Shown here: piece after piece, positions 1 to 13,000 of the stretch | Position numbering within the stretch: position 1 is the stretch's first letter | Layout: the number at the start of each line of letters is the position of its first letter | Assembly (NCBI GenBank): GCA_026122225.1 | Contig: JANEZZ010002201.1 | Location: forward strand, 744,001-808,000 | Source: Heloderma charlesbogerti | Taxonomy: Eukaryota > Chordata > Lepidosauria > Squamata > Helodermatidae | Direction: 5' to 3' | Length of the DNA stretch: 64,000 bases | Position numbers and translations under genes: made by a program | Notes under the pieces: model-generated | What the model was told of the DNA's origin: nothing | Database searches by the model: none | Seen by the model: the letters and a program-made list of their open reading frames with translations, nothing else

Positions 1-1332
1 TCCTTTTTCTGTCACAGATTTGATTGAAGGTTCATGCGACAGCACAGTCTGCTGAATTGACTAAAATGAGAAATACATTTAAACAAAGTTTTGAAATGAA
101 CATACAAAGTAATAACATGTACGTAGCACATAGAGTATCATTGTGTTGAGAAAAGTTGATGTCATCCTTAACAAGTGCAGCTGTTTGAATGAATATGGTA
201 AATACAGTCTCTGCTGAAGTATTCCCTCCTAGGAATCTTTCAAAGGAGGTCAAATCTGGTGTGAGTTAGACTCAGCTAAGAAAGTCTCCAGGTTTTCAGA
301 GAATAAGAGAAACGTCATCCACTTTCACACAACCGTTATCTTTGAGCAGAATCTAGCAGGATGCTTTTGCCCCCACTGATTCCCTTCTGCCCTACCAACA
401 GTGTTGCACAAGCAGCCCCCGCTGCTTTTGCAATGGCAAGTTAGTGTTTCCGGGACAACCTAAACCAAGTGGAAATGTTCATTTCTGGAAGGAGGCAGGT
501 CAGCAGAGCTCACATAAGGGATCTTTGCAGAAACGAGCGTTTTCACCCATTTCAGCGCTCCCCTTGTAAGTGCCAAATCTCCCTTGCATAAGCAGCAGGT
601 CCCACTTGTGCAACACATTCAGCAGGACCCACGACTTCTGCAATGGAATCGGGGGGCAGAAAAGGATCAGTTGGGGGTCTAAGCGCCCTGTTAGATGCTG
701 ATCTTTCCTTTGAGAATGATGCTGTTATTCTTCTAGTGTTTTTAAAAGTAAAGAAAACATCTAACAGTTCATATATATCTGGTGACATGTTTAATTTTAT
801 ACAACAGGGTTAAAAAAGCAAACAGGAGAATATTTGGCTTATCACCCACCTCTTAGGAAAAGGACCTAGAAAATTATTCTCATTCACAATCTGAATATTA
901 ATCAGAAAGAAAAGAGCTCACTGACTTTTACTGTAAATGGTAAAGGCCTTAGGATGATGCAACTTGTAACCCCCAACCTGAGTACAGATAAGCAGCCATT
1001 TGTCATATGGACTCAATAAATTTCCTGTCTGCTTGACCAGGACTACAAAAACAAGGGAGCTGTCAGGCATCTGTTAGGAAACACTGCATAGCTGGTGCTG
1101 TGTTCAGCTTGCGGGAGAGGATGTCTAAACATGTGCAAGCCTGCCTTATATATTTATATATAAATTCTCACATGAGATTTAGGAATGAATATTTAGCAAA
1201 CAGGTGTCAGTGTGCATATATGCCAGTCTAGGCTTTCAAAGTAGATATGTCAGATCCCTGTGTAAAAGATTTTATTGCATGTTTTCCAGATTAACAATTC
1301 ACTGATTTTGTAGCACATAATAATCTCTTTAC
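1..1332. other. SYNE1 intron (partial) beyond exon A
   Basis: No gene is seen. An imperfect inverted repeat, arms about 399-436 and 586-624 built around TGTTGCACAAG, suggests an old foldback element near 399-655. The rest is unique-looking AT-rich DNA. Confidence 0.5.
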
Positions 1333-1659
1333 CTTATATTTCGATAACTGTGCCTTTTTCTCATATAATTCCATTTTTGGATCCACTGTATCATGCACTA
1401 TGATCTGATACTCTGACAGCCACTGAGTCTGTACTTTGTACTTATCTAAGAATTCCTTTGTTAAGTGGAGACACTTCTCTAAGGTTGTGTGTTCTTTCCT
1501 GATAGAGCAGGTCATGTCATCAAGCTGTTCCACACAATCACTAATCTCTTTTTTTAACTGTTCAGCTTCATTTCCCTTCATATATTTAATAGCTCTCTCT
1601 CCCTTCTCACGGGCAGATTTCAGCAAATTGTGACCAACATCCATGTCACTCATGAGATC
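1333..1659 (-). CDS. SYNE1: SYNE1 exon A (residues 1409-1517)
   Basis: 327 nt, 109 codons, phase 0, acceptor TGTTCACAG and donor GTAAAG. It encodes about one spectrin repeat: [20 protein letters not shown], then [17 protein letters not shown], and [14 protein letters not shown]. It is the last SYNE1 exon in the window; the next lies below coordinate 1. Confidence 0.97.
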
Positions 1660-3981
1660 CTGTGAACAGAAAATGTGAACAGTATATAATCTGAGTGGAG
1701 TCTAACAGTAAATCTCTTGTGTGCATTGAGCTATATTTCTGCTGCTAGAAACTTGGTTCAGACTGTGACATCTTGGCTTGTTAAGGAAAGATATCAACAA
1801 GCCTTTTGCCCATACATTAAGCCCCTTCGCCCCACTCTAATTAACCACATGAACCAGGAAACGATGGATACCAGCTTTAGAATAGGACAGGATGTTAAAC
1901 CAACATTTGAAGTTGGTTTAATATCCAGGCTTGTTCTCAAGTTGGTAACCATAGTTTTCAAGTTCAGATGAAATAGAAGACTATGGTTAATCAGGGACTT
2001 TCTGGCTGGATTGCTCACACTGTGAAGCGAGGACTGATGGGGCTGTGTGCACAGGAAAAAGGCTTGTTCATATCTCAGTTTATTAAACTGATATGATCAT
2101 CCAGTAAAAGATGAGATTAAGGATACTTATGAAATTCGCCACAGCTGAATTCTCCCCCAGAACTGGGTGCTGTGAATTACATGGTTTTGTTTCTGCAGTG
2201 GAAATGATACAAGAAGCCACCATTTCCCCACTTTTTCTTAGAGACTGCTGATATAGACCAACACATAAACACATTGATTAAATTACAGAGCAACAAGGTA
2301 TCTTGGTAACATTGCACAGGATTTAACCCAGGGCCAGGCAACTTGTGGGCCTCCAGATGTTTTGGTTTACAATTCTTATCATCCCTCACCATTGGCTATG
2401 CTGGTTAGGGCTTATGGGAGTTGTAGGCCCAAACCTCTGGAGGGCCACAAGTTGCCTACCCCAATTTAGTCAGTGCACACATCAACATCCACTTTTGCAC
2501 TGATTGAGTTGATGCCCATTTGTGCTGGTTTGATAACCCGTAAAGAAGAAGCGGGGAAAGATGCAAACTGGAAGCTATGGTAAGCTGTGATTCCAAAACT
2601 AATTTTAGAAATTCTTCAGATTAAACAAGAAAGCACAGTGGAAGACATTTTGCTGTTCAAAGTGGAATCCAATTCCCCCTCCCCACCTGCTAAGGTCAAC
2701 AATTTAAGAAGTCCTGTTGTACCATTCTGAGACCAGTTCCTGCCTTCATCTATTTTCCCCGCTTATGGCGCCATCCAAAGCAGGTCACTTCACCCTGCTG
2801 CATTGCAGCAGGCTGAGAGTAGAATGTGGGGAAGGGCAAACGCATGGAACAATGACTGAATGTAAATCCACTGATCCTGAAATCCAGCCCACATTACATT
2901 TTCCTCTCTTAACTTTCACAAGCATATCAAGAAAACTTATACTGAGAACCTCAAATTATATAAACATCCTGTTGCTAAAACTTTCACCTTCTTTTACATT
3001 GGCTTTCAAATTGTGTTCTAAGAATCTCTGAGTTTTTCAGAAGCTTCTCTAGGCTTTGTTGGTCATTTCAAATGCACAACTGCAGGAACGTATTGGCTTC
3101 AAGGGCAAACAAACGTGACCGATGCACATCTTGAACTGATTGCACTCTAGTGACCTCAAATTCCTTGCACTTTACAGAGATGTCACAGCAGATGCACACA
3201 ATGTTCCTTAGCAGACAAATCAAGGTAGAAGTGATTTTTTAAGAACAGGAAGTTTGGAATCCTCTGCTCAATAGTGTTCTAAATCATTTGTGATGTTTCA
3301 TTTATTATTTGCAACATTAATTTCAGGGGTGTTAGTGTTATGCCCATGTATATATACATTGGTATCTATTTTAATTGCCCAAAGAGATATACAATGACAA
3401 ATGCTATACCTCAAGTTTCCGCATTTTTTTCTCCATTGCTGTTTTATCTACTACATCAAACTTTGTCACCACATTTTTGAATTTCCTGAGAGTAGCTCCA
3501 AACCACTCTTTGTAAGCACTGAAAGCCAGTTCAGATTCCTCCATACTTTGAATTTCTTCTTCAAGGAATTTTATTTGCTCCTGCAAGAAAATTGATATAG
3601 GAGTGAGACTGGCTATTGATCCAATTCTTGATATCTGCATCTCTAATATACAAAATACTATGCTTATACATAAAACACAGATAAGGGTGAGATGCACTTA
3701 TTTTTTTATTTAAAAATCATTCTAGATCATTCTTGCAACATACCAACATAAATAACTTCTTAGTCTACTTCAAGCATCTGTGGAAGGTCATGAAAAATAC
3801 AACCAGTGCCTATAGTAAAACAGCACTTTATTTTTTGTTTTGTTTCTGTGGTCAATTTCATTTGCACTTATATGCATGAAGGGGGCTCCATGGTAGGCTA
3901 GTGGGGCCATTCTGCTGGCATTGCCCTGGACATTGCACACCTGCCTAGTTTTGTGTGGACGTATGATCTGGGAAACCCTAT

Positions 3982-4017
<36 letters not shown>

Positions 4018-7000
4018 GCCTCCAGGGACGGTCCCTTGGCAGTGTGACAGTGATCCTTATCACAGGTATTTCTAAACCTATTGTACAGAGCAGTATGCAT
4101 GCACAGTTCATTGTAGATTTCATGTCTACATTATTGATGTTCATGTGTATATTGATGAAACATTGCAAAAACATCATGTGATGGTATTGACCATTGTATC
4201 AAGAATCCTTTTGTGTGGTGGTTTACCAATGTGCAGGAGTGCATGTGTTCATTAGTAAAACACCATGCAAATAGAATATTGGTACAATTTTATCAAGGTT
4301 GCTTTTTTTGCAGGAAATGTACACATATTGATTTGGTAATATGGTGGTGCGGGGGCACAAATATAGTGAAGGAACTGAAAGCTCTGTCATTGTTCCTATT
4401 CTGGAAGTACGTTCTAATTAAACTGGAATTCAGGAGAAATAGAACGTTGGGAAGAGTGAATTCATGGTCAAAGAAAAGACTGCAGCGGGGAATATCCTTT
4501 CATCCCTAGTTTTTTGTATCATCCTTGTGGACATGTCACGTGTACCTGCCTTGAAAAGAGTATCTGATGAAAGAATCCTGGCCAGAGTCCAATGGTAGAA
4601 AAAGGATTTACTTGCTCTAAATCTGATGACTGCACAGACACAGTGAACATCAAGAAGGGTGGTGACATTGGGAAAGAAGCTGAGAAACATCTAGGGGCCT
4701 AGCCCCCTATTCCTATATCTCCCTTCTCCTTATCTTAAGGCAAAGCCTTTCTCTCCTGCCTTCCCTCCTCTTCCTTTGAACCCTTCTTCTAGTTGGCATA
4801 ACAATTTTATGCCCAATTACAAGGGATGGATGAACCTGTCTGTAACAGTTTATACATTCATATTTTTCAAGCACAAGGTAATTCCATCCCATTTCTGCAT
4901 CAGTTTGCAATTTCAAAAAAAATCCACATGAAAGTTCATATACATTTTCTATACAATTTCCCTTACTATAAGCATTTTTTCCCCAAGCACTTTCCCTGAA
5001 TATATGCCCTTTTATATGCAAGTTTCCCTAGAGTCTGCATTTTTTTATCAGAGAACTGCATCACAAAATTTGGAGAAGAGGAAAACCAAAGAATAATTGG
5101 GTTCCAGTGCACATGTTAGTTTGGAAAGTGTGAATTAGGTTAGCTTGCATGAACATGTGAATCAAACACATTTTGCTCCCATCCCTACTAAATACAGAAA
5201 ATTAAGGCATGTGCCCATTTCATCCTGGTAACCTATGCTGAATATGCTTTTCAAAAGGAACCAATCCTCATCTAATTTTCTAATTTTTAAGACAAAATTG
5301 TTTGACAACTGTTGGGAAAAAAATGAATGACACTACCCATAGATTTAGGGAGCAATCCTATCAGGATAGGCGACCTTCTATCCAATGCTGGGCAGGTGGA
5401 GCGAGGAGGGGATCTTCTCCTCCATGCTCCAGCTGCCCTGCATTTGCAGCTAGGCTGATTTCAGCTGTCTAGCCACAGGACTTTGGAGTGTGTGTGGGAG
5501 AGGCTGGACGATGCATAGGAAGCATTGTACCAGCACTTCTGCACTCCCCGCTCCTGGGTATGCACCCTTTTGCCCTGCTCAGCACTGCTCATCTGAGCAT
5601 GAAGCCTGGGGAGAATCCATGCCACCTACAAGGGGGTGGGGGAAGGGGCGGGGAGGCGATTTTCTGGGAACCAACCTCAGAGCATGGGTTCTGAGATTGG
5701 TTCCTGGAAACCAAAAATCCTATGGCTGTCTAGCCGCTGTCTAGCAGCCACAGGACTGGGCCCTTAATGACTGAAACAAAATGAAAACAACATCATATAA
5801 TTGCATATATATTCTACAGTTCATTGATATTGCTCTGTAGATAGTGCAGAATTAGCATGCCATTAAAAGTCATGGCAGTTTTAAAATTAAATGGATTGGT
5901 GTACTCATATAACCCACAATTGTGCCGAGAACAGCAGTGTAGTGGTAAATTTTGGAAGTGCAGCCCTCATCATGTCAGTCCTTATAGCCACAGCCCCCAA
6001 AGGGAGTCCAAAAATGCAGACAGTTGTGATGATCCATATCAACACAAAGGTTCTAGTCATTTCATCGCTACCAGGAGCATGTCTTTTACAATGCTATTGG
6101 CCTTAATCGCCCATTCAAGACCAGGCCACTCAAAAATACTTTGCATTACAACAGCGATAGCTCACAACTATATATTGTTGCTGAGAAAATTCATTTTTTG
6201 TGCCAGCTACTAAGCTCAGAGGGAACAATGAATTCTGAGGTGGATGACAGATAATATCAGCATCCCTGTTCATAAAAAAGTGCCAGCGCAACATCCTTCA
6301 GAGTCCTGACTCCACTACACCACTGACTGTATATCTGTGTACTATTTTGTGCTGATGAAAAAAACATATTCCTTTTCCATTAACATTGCATGATGGCTTA
6401 AAAAACTTATTTACTCACCAGTACATGAAGTATAAGAGCTTGGTAGCGAGAAGCAAGCTGAGTAGCTTGTCTTCCCATTCTGCTAGAAGTATGACTCTCC
6501 TCCAGGATTTGCTGGGCCAATAGTCCAACTTCTTCAACTTCATCTTTATAGACTGTTAATTCTTCATGCCATTTCTGAGATAAAGGAATAGCATCATTTT
6601 TATAACATTGTAACAGTGACATAAATGTGGTGGAGGAAGCAATCCTATGGCCGCTAGACATCGGCTAGATGGCCATAGGATATGTTGTTTTCCAGGAACT
6701 GACCTCAGAGCCCATACTACAAGGTCGGTTCCTGGAGAACTGACCCAACCCCACTTCCATGCTGCCTTGGAGGCAGCATGGAACAGCCCCATCCTCTGCA
6801 CTCGCAAGAGGAGTGTGGAGCGGCCAAAAAGGGGCATGTCTGGGGGTGTTCCGGGGTGGGCGGAAATGCCTGTACAACACATCCAATGTGTCGTACAGCA
6901 GCCTCTTCCCCCTCTCTCTGCCCTCCTGCAGCTAGACAGCTGCAATCGGCTGTCTAGCTGAAAATGCAGGGCAGGAGAAGCGTGGATGGAATCCCCTCCA

Positions 7001-10000
7001 TGCTTCTCCTGCCCTGCTTTGGATAGGCCTCCGAGTTCGGAGGTGGCCACCTATCTGAATAGAATTGCGCCCTTAGGGTGCAATCCTATGCATGTTTAGA
7101 CAGAAAAAAAGTCCTCAGGGACTCTTGAAATAAAAACAGAAGATTGGAAACATCCTCTCTCTTCATAAAACAAATAATTTTGAATATAGAATATTTAAAC
7201 TATGGTCTTTTTATTTAATAAAAAGAACCTGGAAGGAATTAAGCATAATCGTAAAAACTAATTCAAATTAACATTCTACAAATGGAGACATGCAATCATT
7301 TGTGGGTGTGTTTTTTGTCTGCAATATCATATTTGTTTGTAACCAATTATCCATTCACACATCAGTGAGGTTTCAATGATACATTCTAGGCTAGTTTGTT
7401 TCTCCTGTATTAGCTCATGGGAGAGATATTTTGCTGCTATTTCTATAATGGTCCACATGAGAAAGATATAAACGTCATGTATTGCAGGAGTACTGGTGAC
7501 CTGTGTTCATAGTGAAAGTATTTTCATAATAGCTGTTACATTTAGCCGAGGAACACAAAAAAGTCGGCCCAAGTTGAAAAGAATACCCATCTGATGTATG
7601 AATTACTTCTCAGTTGTCAGTGCCTGGAATAAATTAGTTGGCAAGGTCACTGATTGGGCTTGTGCAAATAAGCCAATGATAAACAGTAATTTTAAATATA
7701 TGTACTTTAGCCCACTACAAATACTCATCATTATATAACTTCCTCACCTTCATTTGTTGTAGCTGCATATCCTTTGTGGCTCTGTCAGACTGCCGGCCAG
7801 TCCTGATATTAACTTTCTCCTCCAGAGTTTTGAGCCAGTCATCAACCTTCAAAAATTTGTTCTCCATCAGCCTCAGTCTGCTTAAGGTGATGTTTAATTG
7901 TGTCCTGACCTCAGAAAGCTTGTGCTGATAGATTGTCCAGTCTTGACGTACAGATTCTAGTACTCTCTCTTCCAACTGGGGTATACCCCATGGGATTACT
8001 TCTTCCCTAACATGGAGTGCTGCATTAAGCAATGCCTGTCCCTCAGCGCAACGCACCTGTAATTCCTGAAAATGCAAAATTATTGGCATTACTCATTCAC
8101 TCATTCTATAATGGAATGCATTAGGAAGTTGAGTGCTTTAACTCATCTATTTCCAAACCCACTGCAGTCACCTGATATATGTTTAAGATTGCTTAAACTA
8201 ATTTCAAAGTGCACATAAACAACAATTTACACTGAAAAAGTATCATATGCTAATGCATAATATTCCCAACACACACACAATATTCCCTCTAATAGCAAAA
8301 TCAGATGGTTGGGTGCTTATCGGTTTGGAAGCAAAACAAGGCTACCAAAAATAAGTTGTGATTTTTACATACTCAGAGGACAATCAAGGTATATATAAGT
8401 AAATACATTTATAAAAGAAAAAGAAAATGTTGTTAACCCACTCTCCCATGGGTTAAATTTTTTTTTTAAAAAATCTCTTGGGTGTGTCTCAAGAGCTGGG
8501 ACTGAAAGGGTGTGGTCTGATTACTCTCAGCAGCTGTGTGGGCGGGGAGTTGCATTCCATTTCTGGACTCCTAACTGAGCAGAGCAGAGGAAGCTGCCCC
8601 ACCTGGTCTAGGGGTATGCAAGCAAGCAAGCTTCCAGAGAGCAAGCGATCAAAGCAAGTGAACAGGGAAAGCAAACAGGAGTTTGGCAGGGGTAGGGATG
8701 GCAGAGAATTCTGCGACGGATCTTGGTGAGGCCGAATGCCAGTGCATTCGGCCCCCCAAAAACTATTGCAGAACGAAGCCCCCGCCCCCCCACCCCACGA
8801 AAGGTGCGTGGGACAAAGTGCCCGCCGCCCCCACCCCACGAAAGGCATGTGAAACGGAGCACTTACCTGCTCCCGTCCGCGCTGCTGTGCGAATGGTAGC
8901 CGTCCTGCAGCCGCAATTCACTTGCTCCTCTTCAGCCGTGATAGGCTACGTAAATACTTACGTAGCCTATCACGGCTAACGCAGGGATGCCATTTGCGTC
9001 CCTGTGGAGGCTGTGATAAGTATTTACATAGCCTATCACAGCGCGGGGGGGAAACCCCAGCATACGCAAATGGTGGCAGCTACCGCCATTTGCGTACGCT
9101 GGGGTTTTCCCCCTGCCGTGATAGGCTACGTAAATTTTTTATTTTACGTAAATGGCCGGCCAGGATTCCAGGGGGAGGCACAGAGCGCCTCCCCCCCCAT
9201 CGAGGATTCCGGGGGGAGGGACGGAGCACCTCCCCCCCAGCGGAACCCGGTGGAGCCAGGTAAGCGGGGTTTCGTACACCCCTAGGCAGGGGAGGTCAAG
9301 GGGGAGGTCTCTAACTATTTTTTTAAATTTCTTTTTCTTTTAATACACACTTCTATAGTGGGGCTCTGTTGTTAACTTCCAGTGAACAGAGGACAAAGCA
9401 CAGGCTATTCCAGTACAATCAGAATGCTAGAAACAAAAAGGGAATAGGGACTATGGAAGGAAAAGACTCTCCAGTGGTGGTGACCTGCAAGGTCTGTGCA
9501 ATATTTGTTTTCTTGCCTCAGATCAACATGGCCTACATGTGCAACTAGTGCAAGTTGATTACACTGCTGGAAGAAAAAGTAAGAGGACTGGAGTGGTGAG
9601 GATCAACCCTCCAGGGAATAAGAGAAGACGAAGAGTTCTTCGACAGAATGGTGGAACTACAGCAGCAAAGCAAAGTACAGGAGCTAGAAGAGCAACACCA
9701 AGCTGAGGCAGAAGAGGAAAAGGCTGAGGCAAAGAAAAATGAAGTAGAGGATACTCCTTGGAAAAGGGTGACAGGAGCAGAAGAAGCCACTCTGCACCAG
9801 TAGAACAGGGGAGCTATGGAACTGTTTTCCGTAGGGATGTATGAATCCCTTACCTTGCTCCGCTGAGGGGCATCCGCGGTGGGGAGGAGGCGCTCCGTCC
9901 CTTCCCCCAGAATCCTCGACGGGGGGGAGGTGCTCCGTCCCTCCCCCTGGAATCCTGCCTGGCCGGCTCCGCTCCGTGGCCAAGCCATGGAGCTGCCAGC

Positions 10001-13000
10001 CAACTCCGGCCGCCCGCAGCCAGACATCTGGCTGCTGGGCAGCCCTGCAGGGACGCAAATGGTGGCTGTCGTAGCTGCTGCCATTTGTGTCCCTGTATTG
10101 GGCCGTGATAGGCTACATAAATATTTATGTAGCCTATCACGGCAGGGGGGGGGATACCCCAGCGTACGCAAATGGCGGTAGCTGCTGCCATTTGCGTATG
10201 CTGGGGTTTTTCCCCCTGCCGTGATAGGCTACGTAAATACTTACGTAGCCTATCACGGCCTCTGCAGGGACACAAATGGTGTCCCTGCATTAGCCGTGAT
10301 AGGCTACGTAAGTATTTACGTAGCCTATCACGGCTTGAAGAGGAGGAAGCGAATGGCGGCCAGGACGGACACCATCTGCAAAGCAGCGCGGACGGGAGCA
10401 GGTAAGTGCTCCATTTCGCGAGCCTTTTGTGGGGTGCAGGCAGCGGGGACTTCGTCCTGTGCACCTTTCGTGGGTTGGGGGGGGCGGGGGCTTTGTTCTG
10501 CGATGGATTTTGGGGGGCCGAATGCACTGGCATTCGGGCTCACCGAGATCCGTCGCGGAATTCTCTGACATCGCTAGTTTTCCGATACTTGAAGATGAGA
10601 CTGGAGGACAGCCTGCAGAGGAAGCATTACAGGGGAACCTGCATGAGAGCAAGCAAGAGGCTGAAGGTCAGTCAAGCAGAGGCAATGAAACCAAGGCCTA
10701 CAACAAGAAGGGAAAAGTAGTAGTGGTGGGAGACTCCTTGCTGTGTGGGATCGAAACCCAAGTATGTCACGAAGACTCATGGACTCACCAGGTATGCTGT
10801 CTCCCAGGATCAGACACATGATTGAAGGGTTTCCTACACTCATAAAGCCCACTGACAGGTATCTCTTTGTTCTCATCCATGTGGGAACAAATCATACTGC
10901 CAAGCGGAGCTATGAAGAAATCACGTCAGATTTTGAAGCTTTGGGAAGGAAACTCAAGAACTTTGGGGCCTAGATAGTTTTCTCATCCATCCTTCCAGTA
11001 GTTAGAAGAGGGATAGAAAGGGAAAGGAAAATACTCTGGGTGAATGACTGGCTAAGAAGGTGGTGCTGACATGAGAGATTTGGATTCTGGGACCACGGGC
11101 TATACTTCTTGGAAGATGGACTGCTGGCAAGGGATGGGTTGCACCACACAAGGGCTGGGAAGAATGTGTTTGGCCACAGCATGAAGAACTTCATCAAGAG
11201 GGCTTTAAACTGAATCCTACAGAGGAGGGAGACGTAAAGCTGGGGGTAACAATGGATGAAGGTTTATGCACCACAATGGAGATAACAGCTCTAATAGCGC
11301 CCAATAATAGTGTTCAAAAAAATGTAGGAAGAAAGACAGACTATAAAGCACATGGCCTTCCCTGTCTTTATACTAATGCCCAGAGTATGGGAAGCAAACA
11401 GAACAAACTCGAACTCTTAACACAGGAGGGAAAATACGACTTGATAGGTGTAGCTGAAACTTAGTGGGATGACTCCCATGACTGGAATACAGCAATTGAA
11501 GGATATAACTTGTTCAAAAAGAACAGAAGTAACAGAAAGGGAGGTGGAGTTGCACTATATGTTAAAAATACATATCTATGCACAGAAATACAGGAGGATG
11601 TGCTTGGTAGCCCCATCGAGAGCATCTGGGTTAAAATAAATGGAGCAAAGAATAAAAGGAACCTGGTGGAAAGAGTCTATTACTGGCCACCCAATTAAGG
11701 AGAAGACAAGGATGAAACTTTTGAAAAGCAAATTGCCAGTGTTTTAAGGAAGCATGATGTAGTAGTAATGGGGTACTTCAATTTCCCCAATATTTGTTGG
11801 GAGACAAATACTGCAAAACATGTCCCCTCCAAAAAATTCCTGACCTGTGTTGTGGATAACTTCCTCCTACAGAAAGTGGAGGAAGGAACTAGAGGATCAG
11901 CTATCCTTGACTTGATCCTAATAGGGATGGCGGAGAAATAAAAAAGGTAAATTGAAAAAACACACAAAAAACGTGATAGGCTACGTAACGATTTACGTAG
12001 CCTATCACGACTAGATTTTCAAAGTCAGCCATGATAGGCTACGTAAATCTTTACGTAGCCTATCACAGCTGACTTTGAAAATCTAGCCGTGATAGGCTAC
12101 GTAAATCGTTACGTAGCCTATCACGTTTTTTTTTTTTTTACTTTACGGGGAAATGGCGGCAGCGGCAGCCGGTCGGAAGACTGGCCACCGCCCCCACCGC
12201 CGCCGAACCGCCGCCAGGACCCGCCGCTGAGAGGGACATTCAACAGAGGTAAATCCCATCCCGGGGGGGGGCAGGGGGGAGGAGAATTTCCCCACGAATT
12301 TTGGGGGGCCAAATGCGTTGGCATTCGACCTCCCGGAGATTCGTGGAGAAATTCTCCACCATCCCTAATTCCGAGGAAAAAGTCCATGTAATCTTAGGAA
12401 GACTGAGTACTTTAACCAAACTGGACGTGTCAGTAAACATACTGCAGCCAGTGAAAATGGTAGTCAGGCATTTAGTTCTTCTTCTTTTCCCTCTTTAACA
12501 TCTAGTAAGACTTAGAACTAGGGATGTACTAAAGTCACTTACCTGTTCGCGGATTATGTTGATGGTCGGGGGGAGGCGTTCTCTCTCTCCCCCCAGAATC
12601 CTCGCTGGGGGGGAGGCACTCCGTTCCTCCCCCCTGGAATCCTCCGCAGCCGGCTGTGCTCCGTGGCAGCTCCGCGGAGCAGCTGGCCAGGCCCGGCCAG
12701 GCCAGAGCCATCCACAGCTGGATTTCCGGCCGCGGAGGGCTCTGGGTAAAACCCCCCACAAACAACAGCGTACGCAAATGGCGGCGGCTATGGCCGCCGC
12801 CATTTGCGTTCCTTATTTTTGCCCTCTTAATCTACGTAAATATTTACGTAGACTATGATGGCGAAAATCAAGGGGAACGCAAATAGCGTAGTGGGCGCTA
12901 TTTGCGTCCCTTTTTGATTCCCCGTTTTAGCCTACGTAAATAAATAAATACGTAAAATTTACGTAGGCTAAAACGGGGAATCAAAAAGGAACGCAAATAG

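Noticed and set aside
8693..8700. TAGGG motifs as telomere-like repeats
   Set aside because: They occur singly at element ends and never in tandem.
9545..10533. Long open frames of 208 and 227 codons on the minus strand
   Set aside because: They run through GC-rich palindromes of element 2 and CR1 antisense; stop-poor composition explains them, and the hairpins give the same residues repeatedly.
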